A stretch of DNA of 64,000 bases from Rhodanobacter glycinis (lineage in GTDB: Bacteria; Pseudomonadota; Gammaproteobacteria; Xanthomonadales; Rhodanobacteraceae). The DNA lies in NCBI RefSeq assembly GCF_900114325.1, contig NZ_FOSR01000012.1:31760-95759 (forward strand), given 5' to 3'. A model generated the notes under the pieces. That model was not told where the DNA came from. It worked only from the letters and a program-made list of their open reading frames with translations, and made no database searches. Shown piece by piece: positions 8,769 through 18,456 of the stretch. Position 1 is the first letter of the stretch. Every line of letters starts with the position of its first letter. The translations under genes and the position numbers were made by a program.

Positions 8769-9032
8769 ATGCCCATGTACACGTCTGCCACGCTGAGCCA
8801 GAACTCCACGCACATCTTCGATGCACGCGGCATCGCGCGGCGTTTCCGTCATTCGTCGATCTTCGCTGCGTTGGGCGTGTTGCAGCCGGGCGAAGCCATG
8901 CGCTTCATCAACGACCACGATCCGTTGCCGCTGATCGCCCAGTTGAACGAGCGCTACGGCGACGTGTTGTCGGTGAACTATGTGCAGCGCGATGCCGAGC
9001 TGGTGGTCATCGATTTCGGCGTGACTGGCTGA
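8769..9032 (+). CDS. DUF2249 domain protein
   Basis: 87 residues from ATG 8769. Nearly the whole protein matches DUF2249 in pattern: an opening FDARGIARRF, the LQPGEAMRFINDHDPLPL segment (residues about 48-65; family form PGe-x-hxhd-x-hxPxPL), and a C-terminal beta hairpin ending VIDFGVTG. DUF2249 proteins are often found beside respiratory, nitrite- or nitric-oxide-related genes, and some are fused to hemerythrin-like domains, but no biochemical activity is established to my knowledge. The next gene (FmdE-like) begins 9 bp after the stop, so the two form an operon. Confidence 0.75.
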   Translation: MPMYTSATLSQNSTHIFDARGIARRFRHSSIFAALGVLQPGEAMRFINDHDPLPLIAQLNERYGDVLSVNYVQRDAELVVIDFGVTG

Positions 9033-9041
9033 GGCGCGATC

Positions 9042-9653
9042 ATGTCCATGCCCGGTTTTTTCGACCAGGCCCCGGTGGTGTGCGTGCGTGACCGGTTGGC
9101 CGACCTGCTCGGCGCGGCGGGCGACGGTGTGATGGAATACCACTACGCCGACGCGGTGCGCCTGGCCGGGCATTCGTGCCCCACCGTGGCCGGTGCCTAT
9201 CTGCTGGGGCGTACCGCGCTGATGACGCTCTATCCCGGCGAGATACCCGAGCGCGGCGGCGTGAGCGTACGCATGCCGGCACCCGTGGATGACGGCGTGA
9301 CCGGCGTGACCGCACAGGTGCTCACACTGCTGACCGGTGCGGCCGCCGAAAACGGTTTCCATGGCCTCGGCGGTCAGTATGTGCGCAGCGGCCTGCTGGA
9401 TTTTGCCGAGAGCGTCGAGGGTGGCCCTATCCTGTTCCGTCGCAACGATACCGGCGCCGCCGTGGCGTTGACCCTGGACCTGTCCAGCGTCCCGCCCGAT
9501 CCCGCCCAGCGGGCCTTGCTGGGCCCGGTGCTGCAGGGCAATGCCGATGCCGCGCAGCAGCGCGCATTCGGTGTCGCGTGGCAGGGACGGGTGCGACGGC
9601 TGTTGCTGGAACACGCCGATGATCCGGCGGTGATACGGGTTGAGCGTCGGTGA
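9042..9653 (+). CDS. FmdE-like domain protein
   Basis: 203 residues, cytoplasmic by appearance. The segment VRLAGHSCPTVAGAYLLGRTAL (residues about 39-60) resembles the start of the FmdE domain, where a G-H-x-C-P-x4-G motif (here His44, Cys46) is followed by a helix and a P-E-R-G loop. FmdE domains come from subunit E of formylmethanofuran dehydrogenase and occur in many bacteria without methanofuran, with unknown role, possibly metal binding. The usual C-terminal zinc ribbon is absent. It is co-transcribed with the DUF2249 gene. The domain assignment is a by-eye judgement and could be wrong. Confidence 0.5.
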   Translation: MSMPGFFDQAPVVCVRDRLADLLGAAGDGVMEYHYADAVRLAGHSCPTVAGAYLLGRTALMTLYPGEIPERGGVSVRMPAPVDDGVTGVTAQVLTLLTGAAAENGFHGLGGQYVRSGLLDFAESVEGGPILFRRNDTGAAVALTLDLSSVPPDPAQRALLGPVLQGNADAAQQRAFGVAWQGRVRRLLLEHADDPAVIRVERR

Positions 9654-9815
9654 GGGTACGACAAAGGCGGGCGCCGGTGACTCGTTGGCGCCTCGACTTC
9701 GTGTCGCCTCGACCTTCGTCACAGCCGCGAAAGCGGAAATGACGGTGAGGAGTGCGGTGCGATGAAAAGCGGGGGCGAGGCGCGCTGGCGCACCGCCCGC
9801 TTGGGTCAACAGTGC

Positions 9816-12656
9816 TCAGCGAAGCGCCAGGAAGTCCGCGCTGACCACGAAGCGCACCGCGTCCAGGCGTAGCCGCGATTGTGGCAGAGCCTCCAGCAGG
9901 GCGGTGCGCTCGTCGGCGACGGCGGTGATTTCCGCTTCGCTGATCGACGGGTTGACTGCGTGCAGGGCACGCAGGCGTGACAGTTCCGCATCCAGCATCT
10001 CGGTGGCGAGCACGGTGGCCTCGTCGATGACTGATTGCGAGCGCAAGGTGGCAATGGCTTCGCTGCGCTCCAGCATCGGCGGCACCAGCTTGGTCAGGAA
10101 TTTGCGGTAGCGCGCCACTTCGATGTTGCGGTCGGCGGCCTTGCGCAACGCGACGTCGCTGGGACGGAAATCAGCACGCTCGGCAAGCCGGGTGTCCACG
10201 GTCACCGTGATCGGCTGGGTCGGCAGGAAGCGTTCGGCATCGAGCTGGCGGTGGGCCACGCATTCAAGCAGGTAGACCGCTTGCAGCAGGGCGGTGCGCG
10301 GTGGCAGCGCGTCGTCGACCATGAAGGCGGCGTTGCCCTGTTCGCCGGAAAGAGCCAGGTCCAGCGCACCGGCCACCAGCGGGTGGTCGAGCCGCAGCAA
10401 GGGCAGCTCCTCGCGCGCCAGCGCCACGTTACGCGCGAACGTCGCCGATTGCGGGCCCTCGGCGAAGCCGGGCAAAGCATCGGTGGACAGGTATTGCGGA
10501 TCGAGCAGCAGCACCTGGCCACCGAGTTCCTCGGCGTGGATGCCGAAGGCTTCCAGCAGGCGTTGCACGAAGGCATCGCGGGCCGGATCGATGTCTTCGC
10601 GGCGGAATGCCTGGCCCAGTTCCTCGGCATGCAGGTCGCGGTTGGCTGCCAGTTCCAGCAGGTGGTCGCGGCCGGCGCGAATCAGTTCGGCCAATTGTTC
10701 GTGGGCGGCGCGGGTCTCGGCCAGCAGCGCTTCCAGTTCCTGGTCGCGGCTGCCGGGGCCGCGGGCGTGCTCCTCGGCCAGTTGCGTCAGCGTGCTGCCA
10801 AAACGGCGCAGCAGTTCGCGGCCGTCGGCCGGGCTGGCGCGGAAGGCATCCACGCCTTCGTCGTACCAGCGGGCCAGCACGTGTTGTGCGCTGTCGGCCA
10901 CGGCGAGAATGTGGATGGCGATGTCGTGGCTTTGGCCGATGCGGTCGAGTCGGCCGATGCGTTGTTCCAGCAGGTCGGGATCGAGCGGCAGGTCCCACAG
11001 CACCAGGCGGTGCGCGAACTGGAAGTTGCGTCCTTCCGAACCGATTTCCGAGCACAGCAGCAGGCGCGCGCCATCGGGCTGGGCGAAGAAGGCCGCGTTG
11101 CGATCGCGCTGCATGATGCCCAGGCCTTCATGGAAGCGCGCGATGCCGGCGCCGGTGCGCGTGCGCAGCGCTTCTTCCAGCGCAAGTACCTTGGCCTGGC
11201 TGCGGCAGATCAGCAGGAACTTGTCTTGCGGGTATTCGTCGAGCAGGGCGACCAGGGTTTCGAGCCGCGGATCATCCGCGTAGTCCAGTTCCAGCACGGG
11301 TGCCGGTTGCTGGATGTCGGCGTGGAATTCGGCAAGCAGTGCTTGCCGGGCATCCTCGCTGACTTCGTCCGATTCGGTGATGTGCCATACCGGCTGGCGC
11401 TGCGGGAAGCCGCCGATACCGGCACGGCGGTTGCGGAACATCGCGCGGCCGGTGCCGTGGCGATCGATCAACGCATCAAGAATCGTCCGCGCGTGGGCGG
11501 CCTTGGTGGTGTCGGCCAGGCAGGCGAGCAAGGCATCGTCGCCGGCGAACAAGGCGTGCAGATGGGAGAGCTGCTCGGCGTCCTGGGCTTCGCCGTCGAG
11601 CAGCCGATCGGCGATGCGCGACAACGGCTGGAAGCGATCGGCTTCGGCCAGGTAGGTGTCCAGGTCGTGGTAGCGCTGCGGATCGAGCAGGCGCAGGCGG
11701 GCGAAATGGCCGCTGCGGCCGAGTTGCTCGGGGGTGGCGGTGAGCAGGATCACGCCGGGCGTCTTCGCGGCCAGCTGTTCCACCAGCGTGTAGCGCGGAC
11801 TGGCGGCTTCGGGCGTCCACTCCAGATGATGGGCCTCATCCACCACCAGCAGGTCCCATGGGGCATCGAGCAGTTGCTGTGCGCGTTTCGCGCTGGCCTG
11901 CAGGAAGCCAAAGTCGGCGATCACCATCTGCTCGTCTTCAAACGGGTTGCTGTCGTTGCCGGATTGCTCCAGCGCTTCGCAGCGCTCTTCGTCGTAGATC
12001 GCGAAGCTGAGGTTGAAACGGCGCAGCAATTCGACGAACCACTGGTACACCAGCGTGTCGGGCAGCAGCACCAGCACGCGCGAGGCGCGACCGGCGGCGA
12101 GCTGGCGGGCGATGATCATGCCCGCCTCGATGGTCTTGCCCAGGCCCACCTCGTCGGCCAGCAACACCCGCGGCGGCCGCCGCGCGGCGGCGGCGCCGGC
12201 CACGCGCAACTGGTGCGGCACCAGCCCGATGCGCGCGGCGCCGAGTCCCCAGGTGGGCGAGCGGCGGGCGTCGGCACGGCGTTGCAAGCCTTCCAGGCGC
12301 AGCTCGAAGTGGCTCACCGGATCCGTGCGGCCACCGGTCAGGCGCTCGTCGGCCTGGCTTACGCTTTGTTCGTCGTCGAGCTGGCCTTCGTGCAGTTCGC
12401 GACCTTCACCGCGATAGATCAGCAGGTCGTCCTTCACTTCCACCCGTTCGACCAGGAAGGCGACCCCCTTGCCGGCCACGCGTTGTCCCGCGCGGAATTC
12501 GGCCCGAACCAGTGGTGCCGAGTCGATCGCGTAGGGGCGCAGCACGCCAGCCTTGGCGAACAGCACCTGCACGCCGCGTCCTTCGACGCGCAGCACGGTA
12601 CCGAGGCCGAGTTCCGGCTCGGCGGTGGAGATCCAGCGTTGACCAGGTACGAACAT
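9816..12656 (-). CDS. rapA: RNA polymerase-associated protein RapA (Swi2/Snf2 ATPase)
   Basis: 946 residues from ATG 12656, where the protein reads MFVPGQRWISTAEPELGLG, the RapA opening; the longer frame to 12806 is rejected. Length is close to E. coli RapA (968). Order: N-terminal Tudor-like domains (to about 110), helicase core with Walker A ADEVGLGKT (168-175), Walker B VVDEAHHLEW (271-280), motif III LLTATPEQLG, then the C-terminal helicase lobe with IGSEGRNFQFA and QRIGRLDRIGQ. RapA binds core RNA polymerase and uses ATP to free it from stalled complexes, aiding recycling. Single gene; start region abuts the piuC gene. Confidence 0.96.
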   Translation of the reverse strand: MFVPGQRWISTAEPELGLGTVLRVEGRGVQVLFAKAGVLRPYAIDSAPLVRAEFRAGQRVAGKGVAFLVERVEVKDDLLIYRGEGRELHEGQLDDEQSVSQADERLTGGRTDPVSHFELRLEGLQRRADARRSPTWGLGAARIGLVPHQLRVAGAAAARRPPRVLLADEVGLGKTIEAGMIIARQLAAGRASRVLVLLPDTLVYQWFVELLRRFNLSFAIYDEERCEALEQSGNDSNPFEDEQMVIADFGFLQASAKRAQQLLDAPWDLLVVDEAHHLEWTPEAASPRYTLVEQLAAKTPGVILLTATPEQLGRSGHFARLRLLDPQRYHDLDTYLAEADRFQPLSRIADRLLDGEAQDAEQLSHLHALFAGDDALLACLADTTKAAHARTILDALIDRHGTGRAMFRNRRAGIGGFPQRQPVWHITESDEVSEDARQALLAEFHADIQQPAPVLELDYADDPRLETLVALLDEYPQDKFLLICRSQAKVLALEEALRTRTGAGIARFHEGLGIMQRDRNAAFFAQPDGARLLLCSEIGSEGRNFQFAHRLVLWDLPLDPDLLEQRIGRLDRIGQSHDIAIHILAVADSAQHVLARWYDEGVDAFRASPADGRELLRRFGSTLTQLAEEHARGPGSRDQELEALLAETRAAHEQLAELIRAGRDHLLELAANRDLHAEELGQAFRREDIDPARDAFVQRLLEAFGIHAEELGGQVLLLDPQYLSTDALPGFAEGPQSATFARNVALAREELPLLRLDHPLVAGALDLALSGEQGNAAFMVDDALPPRTALLQAVYLLECVAHRQLDAERFLPTQPITVTVDTRLAERADFRPSDVALRKAADRNIEVARYRKFLTKLVPPMLERSEAIATLRSQSVIDEATVLATEMLDAELSRLRALHAVNPSISEAEITAVADERTALLEALPQSRLRLDAVRFVVSADFLALR

Positions 12657-12738
12657 TGCACAGCCGTGGAGTTTCAGGGGTCGCCGATTATCCGCTCCCG
12701 GTCGCGTGGTGGGAACCGTTGCGTGTCGCCGGCCCTCT

Positions 12739-13416
12739 TCAGGCTTCGGCCCATTGCCGCAGCAGGTTGTGGTAGGTGCCGGTGAGTTGCAGTACGGCGT
12801 CGGCATCGGCGCCGGTGGCGGTGAGGCGCTGGATCGAGGTATCCAGTTCGAACAGCAGGCGGCGGCGACCGTCGTCGCGGATCAGGCTTTGCACCCAGAA
12901 GAACGAGGCCAGGCGCGCGCCGCGGGTGACCGGTTGCACGCGGTGCAGGCTGCTGGACGGATAGATGATGGCGTCGCCGGCGGGCAGCTTCACCTCGTGT
13001 TCGCCATAGGTATCGCTGACGATCAGCTCGCCGCCGTCGTAATCGTCCGGTTCGCTGAGGAACAGCGTGCAGGAGATGTCGCTGCGCAACTGCTCGCCGC
13101 CCGGCAGCGACATCACCGAACCGTCGACATGCATGCCGTATTGGCCACCGCCTTCGTAGCGGTTGAAGCGCGGCGGCAGCGTGCGCAGCGGCAAGGTGGC
13201 GGCATGGTAGAGCGGGTGGCGTGCGAGTGCGGCCAGCACGATGTGGCCCAGCTCGGCGCGCAGTGGCGAAGCATCGGGCAGCTGCCGGTTGCGTTTCACC
13301 AGTGCGCCCTGCACGCCGACGGTTTCGCGGCCATCGGTCCAGTCGGCGGCATCCAGCGCCTGGCGCAGCTGCACGACCTGGTCGTGATCGAGGATGGCAG
13401 GGATGTGCAACAGCAT
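12739..13416 (-). CDS. piuC: Fe(II)/2-oxoglutarate PKHD-type hydroxylase
   Basis: 225 residues from ATG 13416 (MLLHIPAIL, the usual PiuC/YbiX start). The 2-oxoglutarate oxygenase site is visible: His96 and Asp98 in [10 protein letters not shown], His158 in [10 protein letters not shown], and a downstream arginine in TRGARLASF for 2-oxoglutarate. Length matches E. coli YbiX. PiuC/YbiX genes lie beside catecholate siderophore receptors (PiuA/Fiu), as here, and are iron-regulated; the enzyme is thought to modify something connected with siderophore use, but the substrate is unsettled. The TonB receptor ends 87 bp upstream on the same strand. Confidence 0.92.
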   Translation of the reverse strand: MLLHIPAILDHDQVVQLRQALDAADWTDGRETVGVQGALVKRNRQLPDASPLRAELGHIVLAALARHPLYHAATLPLRTLPPRFNRYEGGGQYGMHVDGSVMSLPGGEQLRSDISCTLFLSEPDDYDGGELIVSDTYGEHEVKLPAGDAIIYPSSSLHRVQPVTRGARLASFFWVQSLIRDDGRRRLLFELDTSIQRLTATGADADAVLQLTGTYHNLLRQWAEA

Positions 13417-13436
13417 GGCGAGGGTCCTCAACGCGG

Positions 13437-13468
13437 CAAGCCCTCCCCGCTTGGGAAGGGCTTTCGAG
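13437..13468 (-). terminator. Hairpin between the TonB receptor and piuC
   Basis: AAGCCCT-CCCC...GGGA-AGGGCTT makes a stem with one mismatch in the gap between two same-strand genes. There is no clear T-run, so it may be an attenuator or partial terminator lowering piuC expression rather than a full stop. Confidence 0.35.
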
Positions 13469-13503
13469 TTTGCCTGAAACCGCAGGTGACAGCCTGACTC
13501 GGA

Positions 13504-15834
13504 TCAGAAGCGGATGTTGGCGGTCAGCATGCCCGAGCGTGGCGTGGCCGGGGTGTAGCGGTAGCCGCTTTTGTTGATCGCCGCCACGTACTTCCTGTTG
13601 AACAGGTTGTACAGGTTCAACTGCAGGTCGATGTGCTTGTTGAGCGGATAGCTGGCCATCGCGTCGAACACCCAGTAGGCACGGGTGAAGGCCGGTGTGC
13701 CGATGGCGCCGTCGGTACCGCGCTTCATCTCGCCGGAGTAGCGCGCGCCGCCGCCGATGGTCAGGTTGAACGGCAGGTGGTAGGTGGTCCAGGCGGTGAA
13801 GGCGCTCTTGGGCGTATAGGCCAGATCGCTCGAACCGTCCTCGGACACGTTCGGGCCATCGGTGACGGTGGCATTCATGAGGGTATAGCCAGCGCTGACC
13901 GCCCAGTTGCGACTGATCTGGCCGACTGCGTTCAGCTCGATGCCTTGCACGCGCTTCTTGCCAACCTGGTAGTACAGCAGGTCGGTCGGATCCTGCACGA
14001 CCTGGTTGGTGACCACGGTGCGGTACAGCGCACCGGTGAGCAGCAACTGGTCGTCGAGCAGGTTCCACTTGGTGCCGATTTCGGTGGTGCGGGCTTTTTC
14101 CGGGTCGAAGATCGGGTTGTCCGCGCTGTTGGCCGAGGAACTGAGTGACAGGCCGTTGCCGCCCGGCGGCTCCTGCGAGACGGCGAAATTGGCGTAGATG
14201 CTGCTGATCGCGCTGGGCTTGTACAGCACGCCGAGTTTGTAGCCGAGCAGGTTGCCGTTCTTGCTGGCGTCGACGCCAGGCGCGGGGCTGCCGGCCGGTA
14301 GGCCACCGCAATCGGGGCCGCGACGGCCACCACACGCCACGATGCTATCGAAGCGGGTGGTGTAGTGGTCCAGTCGCGCACCCGCGTTCACCTGCCAGTG
14401 CTCGCCGAATTTCAGCGTGTCGAACAGGTAGGCGGCGTAGGTGTCGGTCTTGCCGCGGCTGGAGGTGCCGGTGTTGCCGTAGACCAGACCGGTGGCATTC
14501 CAGCTGGGGTCGTACAGGTTGGCGGGTGACGCCGTGCTGCCGTCCAGCGTGCCGAGCCCGCCGGTGTTGAGCTTCTCCTGGCTCAGCTCGATGCCGGTGC
14601 TGATGTCGTGGATGACGCTGCCGGTGGTGAAGCTGGCGGTGAGGTTGGTCTGGTTGGTGACGATGCGGTTGGTCTGGTCCTTGTAGTTCGGAATGCTGCG
14701 GACCAGCGACCAGCTGGACGGATCGGCCGGGTTCGGCGTGACCAGGTTGGCCGCGTTGCCCATGAACGAGGTCAGCAGGTAATCCTCATGCGTGCGGCCC
14801 CAGCGCAGCGTGTTGTGCAAGGCCATGTCCGGCGAGAAGTCGTGCTCGACGATCACGGTGAACATGTCCGCGGTGACGTGGTCGTGGTCGGCGTCGGTGC
14901 CGTAAAAATTGTGCGGATTGACCTGCGGGGCGTTGCCGATGAACGGCCGCGTCGGATCGGGGCTGGAATAGCCGGGCAGGCCGATGGTGGGGACGCCGCC
15001 GTCGGGCACGTTGGTCTGCTTTACGTGCAGGTAGTCCAGGTACACGCGGGTGGGCGTGCCCAGGCCGAACGCCAGCGTGGGGGCGATGCCCCAGCGGTCG
15101 TTCTTCACGTGGTCGCGGCCGGCCACGCCGCTGTTCTGGCCCATCACGTTGAGGCGGAAGGCGGAGTGGTTGCCGGTGACCTGGTTCAAGTCGGCGGTGG
15201 CGCGCTTGTGGCTGCCGCTGCCGTAGGAGATCGAGGCGGAGACGGCGTTGCCCAGCATCGGCTGCTTGCTGACCATGTTGACCGCGCCGGTGGGCGCGGT
15301 GCGGCCGTATTCGGTGCCATCCGGGCCCTTGGTCACTTCCACCTGCTCGATGTTGAACACGTCGCGCGAAATCGAACCGAGGTCGCGTACGCCATCCACG
15401 AAGATGCTGCCGGAGGTGTCGAAGCCGCGCATGTAGATGGCGTCACCGGTGGAGGTGGTGCCGTTCTCGCCGACGTAGAAAGTGCCCACGCCGGGACTGT
15501 TGCGCAGCGCTTCGGTCAGCGTGGTGGCGCCTTGCTGCTGGATGATTTCCTTGCTGATGATGCTGATCGTCTGCGGCGTGTCGAGTAGCGGCTCGGTGAA
15601 CTTGGACGAGGAGAGTTGATCGATCTTGTACGCCGCCGCGGTGCCTTCCACGTTGACGGCCGGCAGGCGCTTGGCCGAAGCAAGCTGTTCGGGCGTGGGG
15701 AAGGTGGTATCGGTGGACGTTGCAGCGGCTGCGGGCAGCGCCAGCGCCAGGCCGGTCATCAGCGTGGCGGCGGTGAGTGTCGGTGCGCACGAACGGCGCG
15801 TGACGGGATGCTTGCGGCTCTTGATGAAGTCCAT
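13504..15834 (-). CDS. TonB-dependent catecholate siderophore receptor (Fiu/PiuA-like)
   Basis: 776 residues from ATG 15834 (MDFIKSRKH); GTG/ATG at 15849 is an alternative. Signal peptide ends near LPAAAA. The plug domain shows LDTPQTISIISKE, EALRNSPGV, YMRGFDTSGSIFVDGVRD and VEVTKGPDGTEYGRTAP, followed by a 22-strand-type barrel with C-terminal aromatic residue (ANIRF). The pairing with a PiuC hydroxylase supports a Fiu/PiuA role: outer-membrane uptake of iron-loaded catecholates, powered by TonB-ExbBD. No TonB genes are in the window. A Fur-box-like site lies about 210 bp upstream. Substrate is inferred from neighbourhood. Confidence 0.9.
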   Translation of the reverse strand: MDFIKSRKHPVTRRSCAPTLTAATLMTGLALALPAAAATSTDTTFPTPEQLASAKRLPAVNVEGTAAAYKIDQLSSSKFTEPLLDTPQTISIISKEIIQQQGATTLTEALRNSPGVGTFYVGENGTTSTGDAIYMRGFDTSGSIFVDGVRDLGSISRDVFNIEQVEVTKGPDGTEYGRTAPTGAVNMVSKQPMLGNAVSASISYGSGSHKRATADLNQVTGNHSAFRLNVMGQNSGVAGRDHVKNDRWGIAPTLAFGLGTPTRVYLDYLHVKQTNVPDGGVPTIGLPGYSSPDPTRPFIGNAPQVNPHNFYGTDADHDHVTADMFTVIVEHDFSPDMALHNTLRWGRTHEDYLLTSFMGNAANLVTPNPADPSSWSLVRSIPNYKDQTNRIVTNQTNLTASFTTGSVIHDISTGIELSQEKLNTGGLGTLDGSTASPANLYDPSWNATGLVYGNTGTSSRGKTDTYAAYLFDTLKFGEHWQVNAGARLDHYTTRFDSIVACGGRRGPDCGGLPAGSPAPGVDASKNGNLLGYKLGVLYKPSAISSIYANFAVSQEPPGGNGLSLSSSANSADNPIFDPEKARTTEIGTKWNLLDDQLLLTGALYRTVVTNQVVQDPTDLLYYQVGKKRVQGIELNAVGQISRNWAVSAGYTLMNATVTDGPNVSEDGSSDLAYTPKSAFTAWTTYHLPFNLTIGGGARYSGEMKRGTDGAIGTPAFTRAYWVFDAMASYPLNKHIDLQLNLYNLFNRKYVAAINKSGYRYTPATPRSGMLTANIRF

Positions 15835-16039
15835 CGGTAAAAACTCCACGGCGTTTCTGGAAAGGGGAAAGCAGGGGGCGCGAGGTTGCGACTTGGCGGC
15901 CGGATGGCTGGCGTGTCCACGGATCCCGGCAGCAGGATCCGCGAGCGCGCTGCACTGTCGTCATGGCGCAGGCCGTGTCGGTTCCCCGAGACACGGACGG
16001 CGCGACCGTCGCAACGAATCATTCAGTCAATGTTATTTT

Positions 16040-16058
16040 TAATGAGAATGATTTGCAA
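16040..16058 (-). promoter_or_regulatory. Fur-box-like site upstream of the Fiu-like receptor
   Basis: TAATGAGAATGATTTGCAA matches the Fur consensus core (AATGATAATnATTATC-type) well and is nearly identical to the site at 51337-51355 before the second TonB receptor: both contain ATGAGAATGATT followed by (T/C)GCA. Its AT-richness stands out from the surroundings. The distance to the chosen start codon implies a leader of about 200 bp. Confidence 0.7.
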
Positions 16059-16116
16059 CACCTTTCGCGTCATCAACCCGTAATGCCTGCTTCCCCACAT
16101 TCGTGGCGCCCACGAA

Positions 16117-16146
16117 AAAGGCCCCGCACTCGCGTGCGGGGCCTTT
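16117..16146 (-). terminator. Rho-independent terminator after the M13 peptidase gene
   Basis: A perfect 13-bp stem AAAGGCCCCGCAC/GTGCGGGGCCTTT around loop TCGC. Read on the minus strand it ends in a run of five T residues, which places it as the stop signal for the M13 peptidase gene ending at 16189. The rest of the 15835-16188 gap holds the Fur-like site and otherwise nothing recognised. Confidence 0.85.
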
Positions 16147-16188
16147 GGTCTGGTCAAGCCGCGACTGGCGTGGCTTAGCCGGAGCGAC

Positions 16189-18324
16189 CTACCAGATCTT
16201 CACCTGCTTGTCGCCAGAGCGAACCATCGGATCGGTGGTCTTGCACTGGAACGCCTTGGCGAATGCGCTCATGTCCGACGGGGCGGCAATGGCGCGGATC
16301 GATGCCGGCGAATGCGGGTCGACATTGAGGTACAGCTCGGCCTGCTTCTCGCGGATGTTGCCGCGCCACACGCGGGCCCAGCTGAGGAAGAAGCGCTGGT
16401 CCTCGGTGTAGCCGTCGATCTTGGTGGCCGCTTCCTGCGGGTGATTCTTCAGCGCGGTCTGCAGGGCGTCGTAGGCGATGTTCAGGCCGCCCAGGTCGGC
16501 GATGTTCTCGCCCAGGGTCAGCTTGCCGTTGACGTGCAGGTCCGGCTTGCCCTTGATCGGCGTGTAGCCGTCGAACTGCTCGACCAGCAGCTTGGTGCGC
16601 GCATCGAACTGCTTCTTGTCCTGAGGCGTCCACCAGTCTTCGCGGTTGCCGTGGCCGTCGAACTGGCTGCCCTGGTCGTCGAAGCCGTGGCTGGACTCGT
16701 GGCCGATCACCGCACCGATGCCGCCGTAGTTGATCGCGTCGTCGCCGTGCGCATAGAAGAACGGCGCCTGCAGGATCGCGGCCGGGAAGTTGATGGTGTT
16801 GGTGCTCGGATCATAGTAGGCGTTGACCGTCTGCGGGGTCATGCCCCATTCCTTGCGGTCGGTGGCCTTGCCGATCTTGCTGATGTCGTAGTGGTAGTTG
16901 TACTTGCTGGCGGCTTCGAGGTTGGCGAACCAGTTGCCCTGCTCGATCTTCAGGCCGCTCCAGTCACGCCATTCGCCCTTGTCGGGGTAGCCGATCTTGG
17001 GCAGGAATTCGGCCCACTTGTCCAGCGCCTTCTTCTTGGTCGCTTCGCTCATCCAGTCCAGGTGCTCGATGCGATCCTTCAACGCGTTGCGCACGTTGGT
17101 CACCAGCTCTTCGGCGCGCTGCTTGGATTCCGGCGGGAAGTACTTGGCCACGTACAGCTGGCCCAGGCCCATGCCCATGGCGCCATTCACCGAGCGCAGC
17201 ACGCGCTTCCAGCGCGGCTTCTGTTCCGGCTGGCCGGACAGGGTCTTGCCGTAGAAGTCGAAGCGGTTGTCCTCGAACGGCTTGCTCAGCGCGGACGAGG
17301 CGCTGCTGATCAGGTGGAAGCGCAGGTAGGCCTGCCACTGCGACACCGGTGCGCGGGCCAGCAGCTTGTCGAACTCGGCGATGAATTTCGGCTGCGACAG
17401 CGAGAAGCCCTTGTCGATGGTCACGCCCTGGGCGGCGAAGAACTTCTGCCAGTTGAAGTGCGGGCTGATCTTGTCCGCTTCCTTCAGGCTGACGAAGTGG
17501 TACTGGTTGTCGAGATTGCGCATCTCGGTGGGAGCCAGCGAGGCCTTGGCCAGCTCGGTTTCGAACTTCATCACTTCGCCGGCCTGCTTCTTGGCATCGG
17601 CGGCGGACACGCCGACCAGCTCCAGCGACTTGGCGATGTAGGCCTCGTACGCGGTGCGGATGTCCTTGTACTGTGGCTTGAAGTAGTAATCCTTGGTCGG
17701 CAGGCCCAGGCCATCCTGGTACACGTAGCCGATCTGCTTGGTCGCATCCTTGAAGTCGGCGCCGGAGCCGAAGCTGAAGATGTAGCTGTCACCGTTGTTG
17801 AAGCTGGTGTCGATGAAATTGGCGATGTCGGCGCTGTTCTTCAGGCCGTCGATCTGCGCCAGCTGCGGCTTGATCGGGTCGAAACCGGCCTTGTCGATGG
17901 CCGCTTCATCCATGCCGGCGGAGTACAGCCAGCCCAGTTTCTGTTCGGTCGAACCGTCCTTGGCGCTGGCAACGTTCTTTGCGGCGTTCTCGAGAATCTG
18001 GTGCTGCTCGTCCATGCTCTTGTCGGCCAACTGGTCGAACGCGCCCCAGCGGGTGCGGTCGGAGGGAATCGGGTTGGCCGCAACCCACTTCGCGTTGACG
18101 AAGGTATTGAAGTCCTGGCAGGCCTCGGTGGGCGCGCCCAGCTCGCTGACGTCGAACACGCTCTTGGGCGCGGCGGCGGCCGTGCTGGCTGCGGCAGCCG
18201 GCGCGGCGGCGGTCTTGGCCGGAGCCGGGGCGGGCGCGGCCGCCTGCTCGCTCTTGCCGCACGCGGCAAGCGCCAGGCTCAGGCTGGCGGCCAGCGCCAG
18301 CGGCTTCAGATACTGCTTGGTCAT
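16189..18324 (-). CDS. M13 family (neprilysin/PepO-like) metallopeptidase, lipoprotein
   Basis: 711 residues from ATG 18324 (MTKQYLKPL). A lipobox LAAC near residue 22 marks an exported lipoprotein; an Ala/Pro-rich linker follows. M13 hallmarks: VNAYYDPSTNTINFPAAIL (substrate-binding NAYY), zinc motif GHESSHGFDDQG with HESSH at 542-546, the third ligand in ENIADLGGL, and a C-terminal Cys followed by the family-typical terminal Trp (VKIW). These enzymes cut small peptides in the periplasm. Length is normal. It stands alone with its own terminator. Confidence 0.95.
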   Translation of the reverse strand: MTKQYLKPLALAASLSLALAACGKSEQAAAPAPAPAKTAAAPAAAASTAAAAPKSVFDVSELGAPTEACQDFNTFVNAKWVAANPIPSDRTRWGAFDQLADKSMDEQHQILENAAKNVASAKDGSTEQKLGWLYSAGMDEAAIDKAGFDPIKPQLAQIDGLKNSADIANFIDTSFNNGDSYIFSFGSGADFKDATKQIGYVYQDGLGLPTKDYYFKPQYKDIRTAYEAYIAKSLELVGVSAADAKKQAGEVMKFETELAKASLAPTEMRNLDNQYHFVSLKEADKISPHFNWQKFFAAQGVTIDKGFSLSQPKFIAEFDKLLARAPVSQWQAYLRFHLISSASSALSKPFEDNRFDFYGKTLSGQPEQKPRWKRVLRSVNGAMGMGLGQLYVAKYFPPESKQRAEELVTNVRNALKDRIEHLDWMSEATKKKALDKWAEFLPKIGYPDKGEWRDWSGLKIEQGNWFANLEAASKYNYHYDISKIGKATDRKEWGMTPQTVNAYYDPSTNTINFPAAILQAPFFYAHGDDAINYGGIGAVIGHESSHGFDDQGSQFDGHGNREDWWTPQDKKQFDARTKLLVEQFDGYTPIKGKPDLHVNGKLTLGENIADLGGLNIAYDALQTALKNHPQEAATKIDGYTEDQRFFLSWARVWRGNIREKQAELYLNVDPHSPASIRAIAAPSDMSAFAKAFQCKTTDPMVRSGDKQVKIW

Positions 18325-18456
18325 GGGTATCCCTCTGATAAATAGCAATGTGATTTGCCCGTAGGCTTCCTGGTTCGCGCGGACCGTGCCGGTGGGCCTC
18401 CCCCGCCCGCGACCATGACCGCTCACGCTAGGTCAAAGGTCATGGGGAGCCCAGTG

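Noticed and set aside
10035..12785. A 916-codon open frame on the plus strand opposite rapA
   Set aside because: It is an antisense shadow caused by high GC and codon bias; the opposite strand encodes intact RapA motifs and this frame matches no family.
16312..18345. A long plus-strand frame opposite the M13 peptidase gene
   Set aside because: The composition is of shadow type (Val/Gly/Leu/His-rich), while the other strand has the full M13 motifs, lipobox and terminator.
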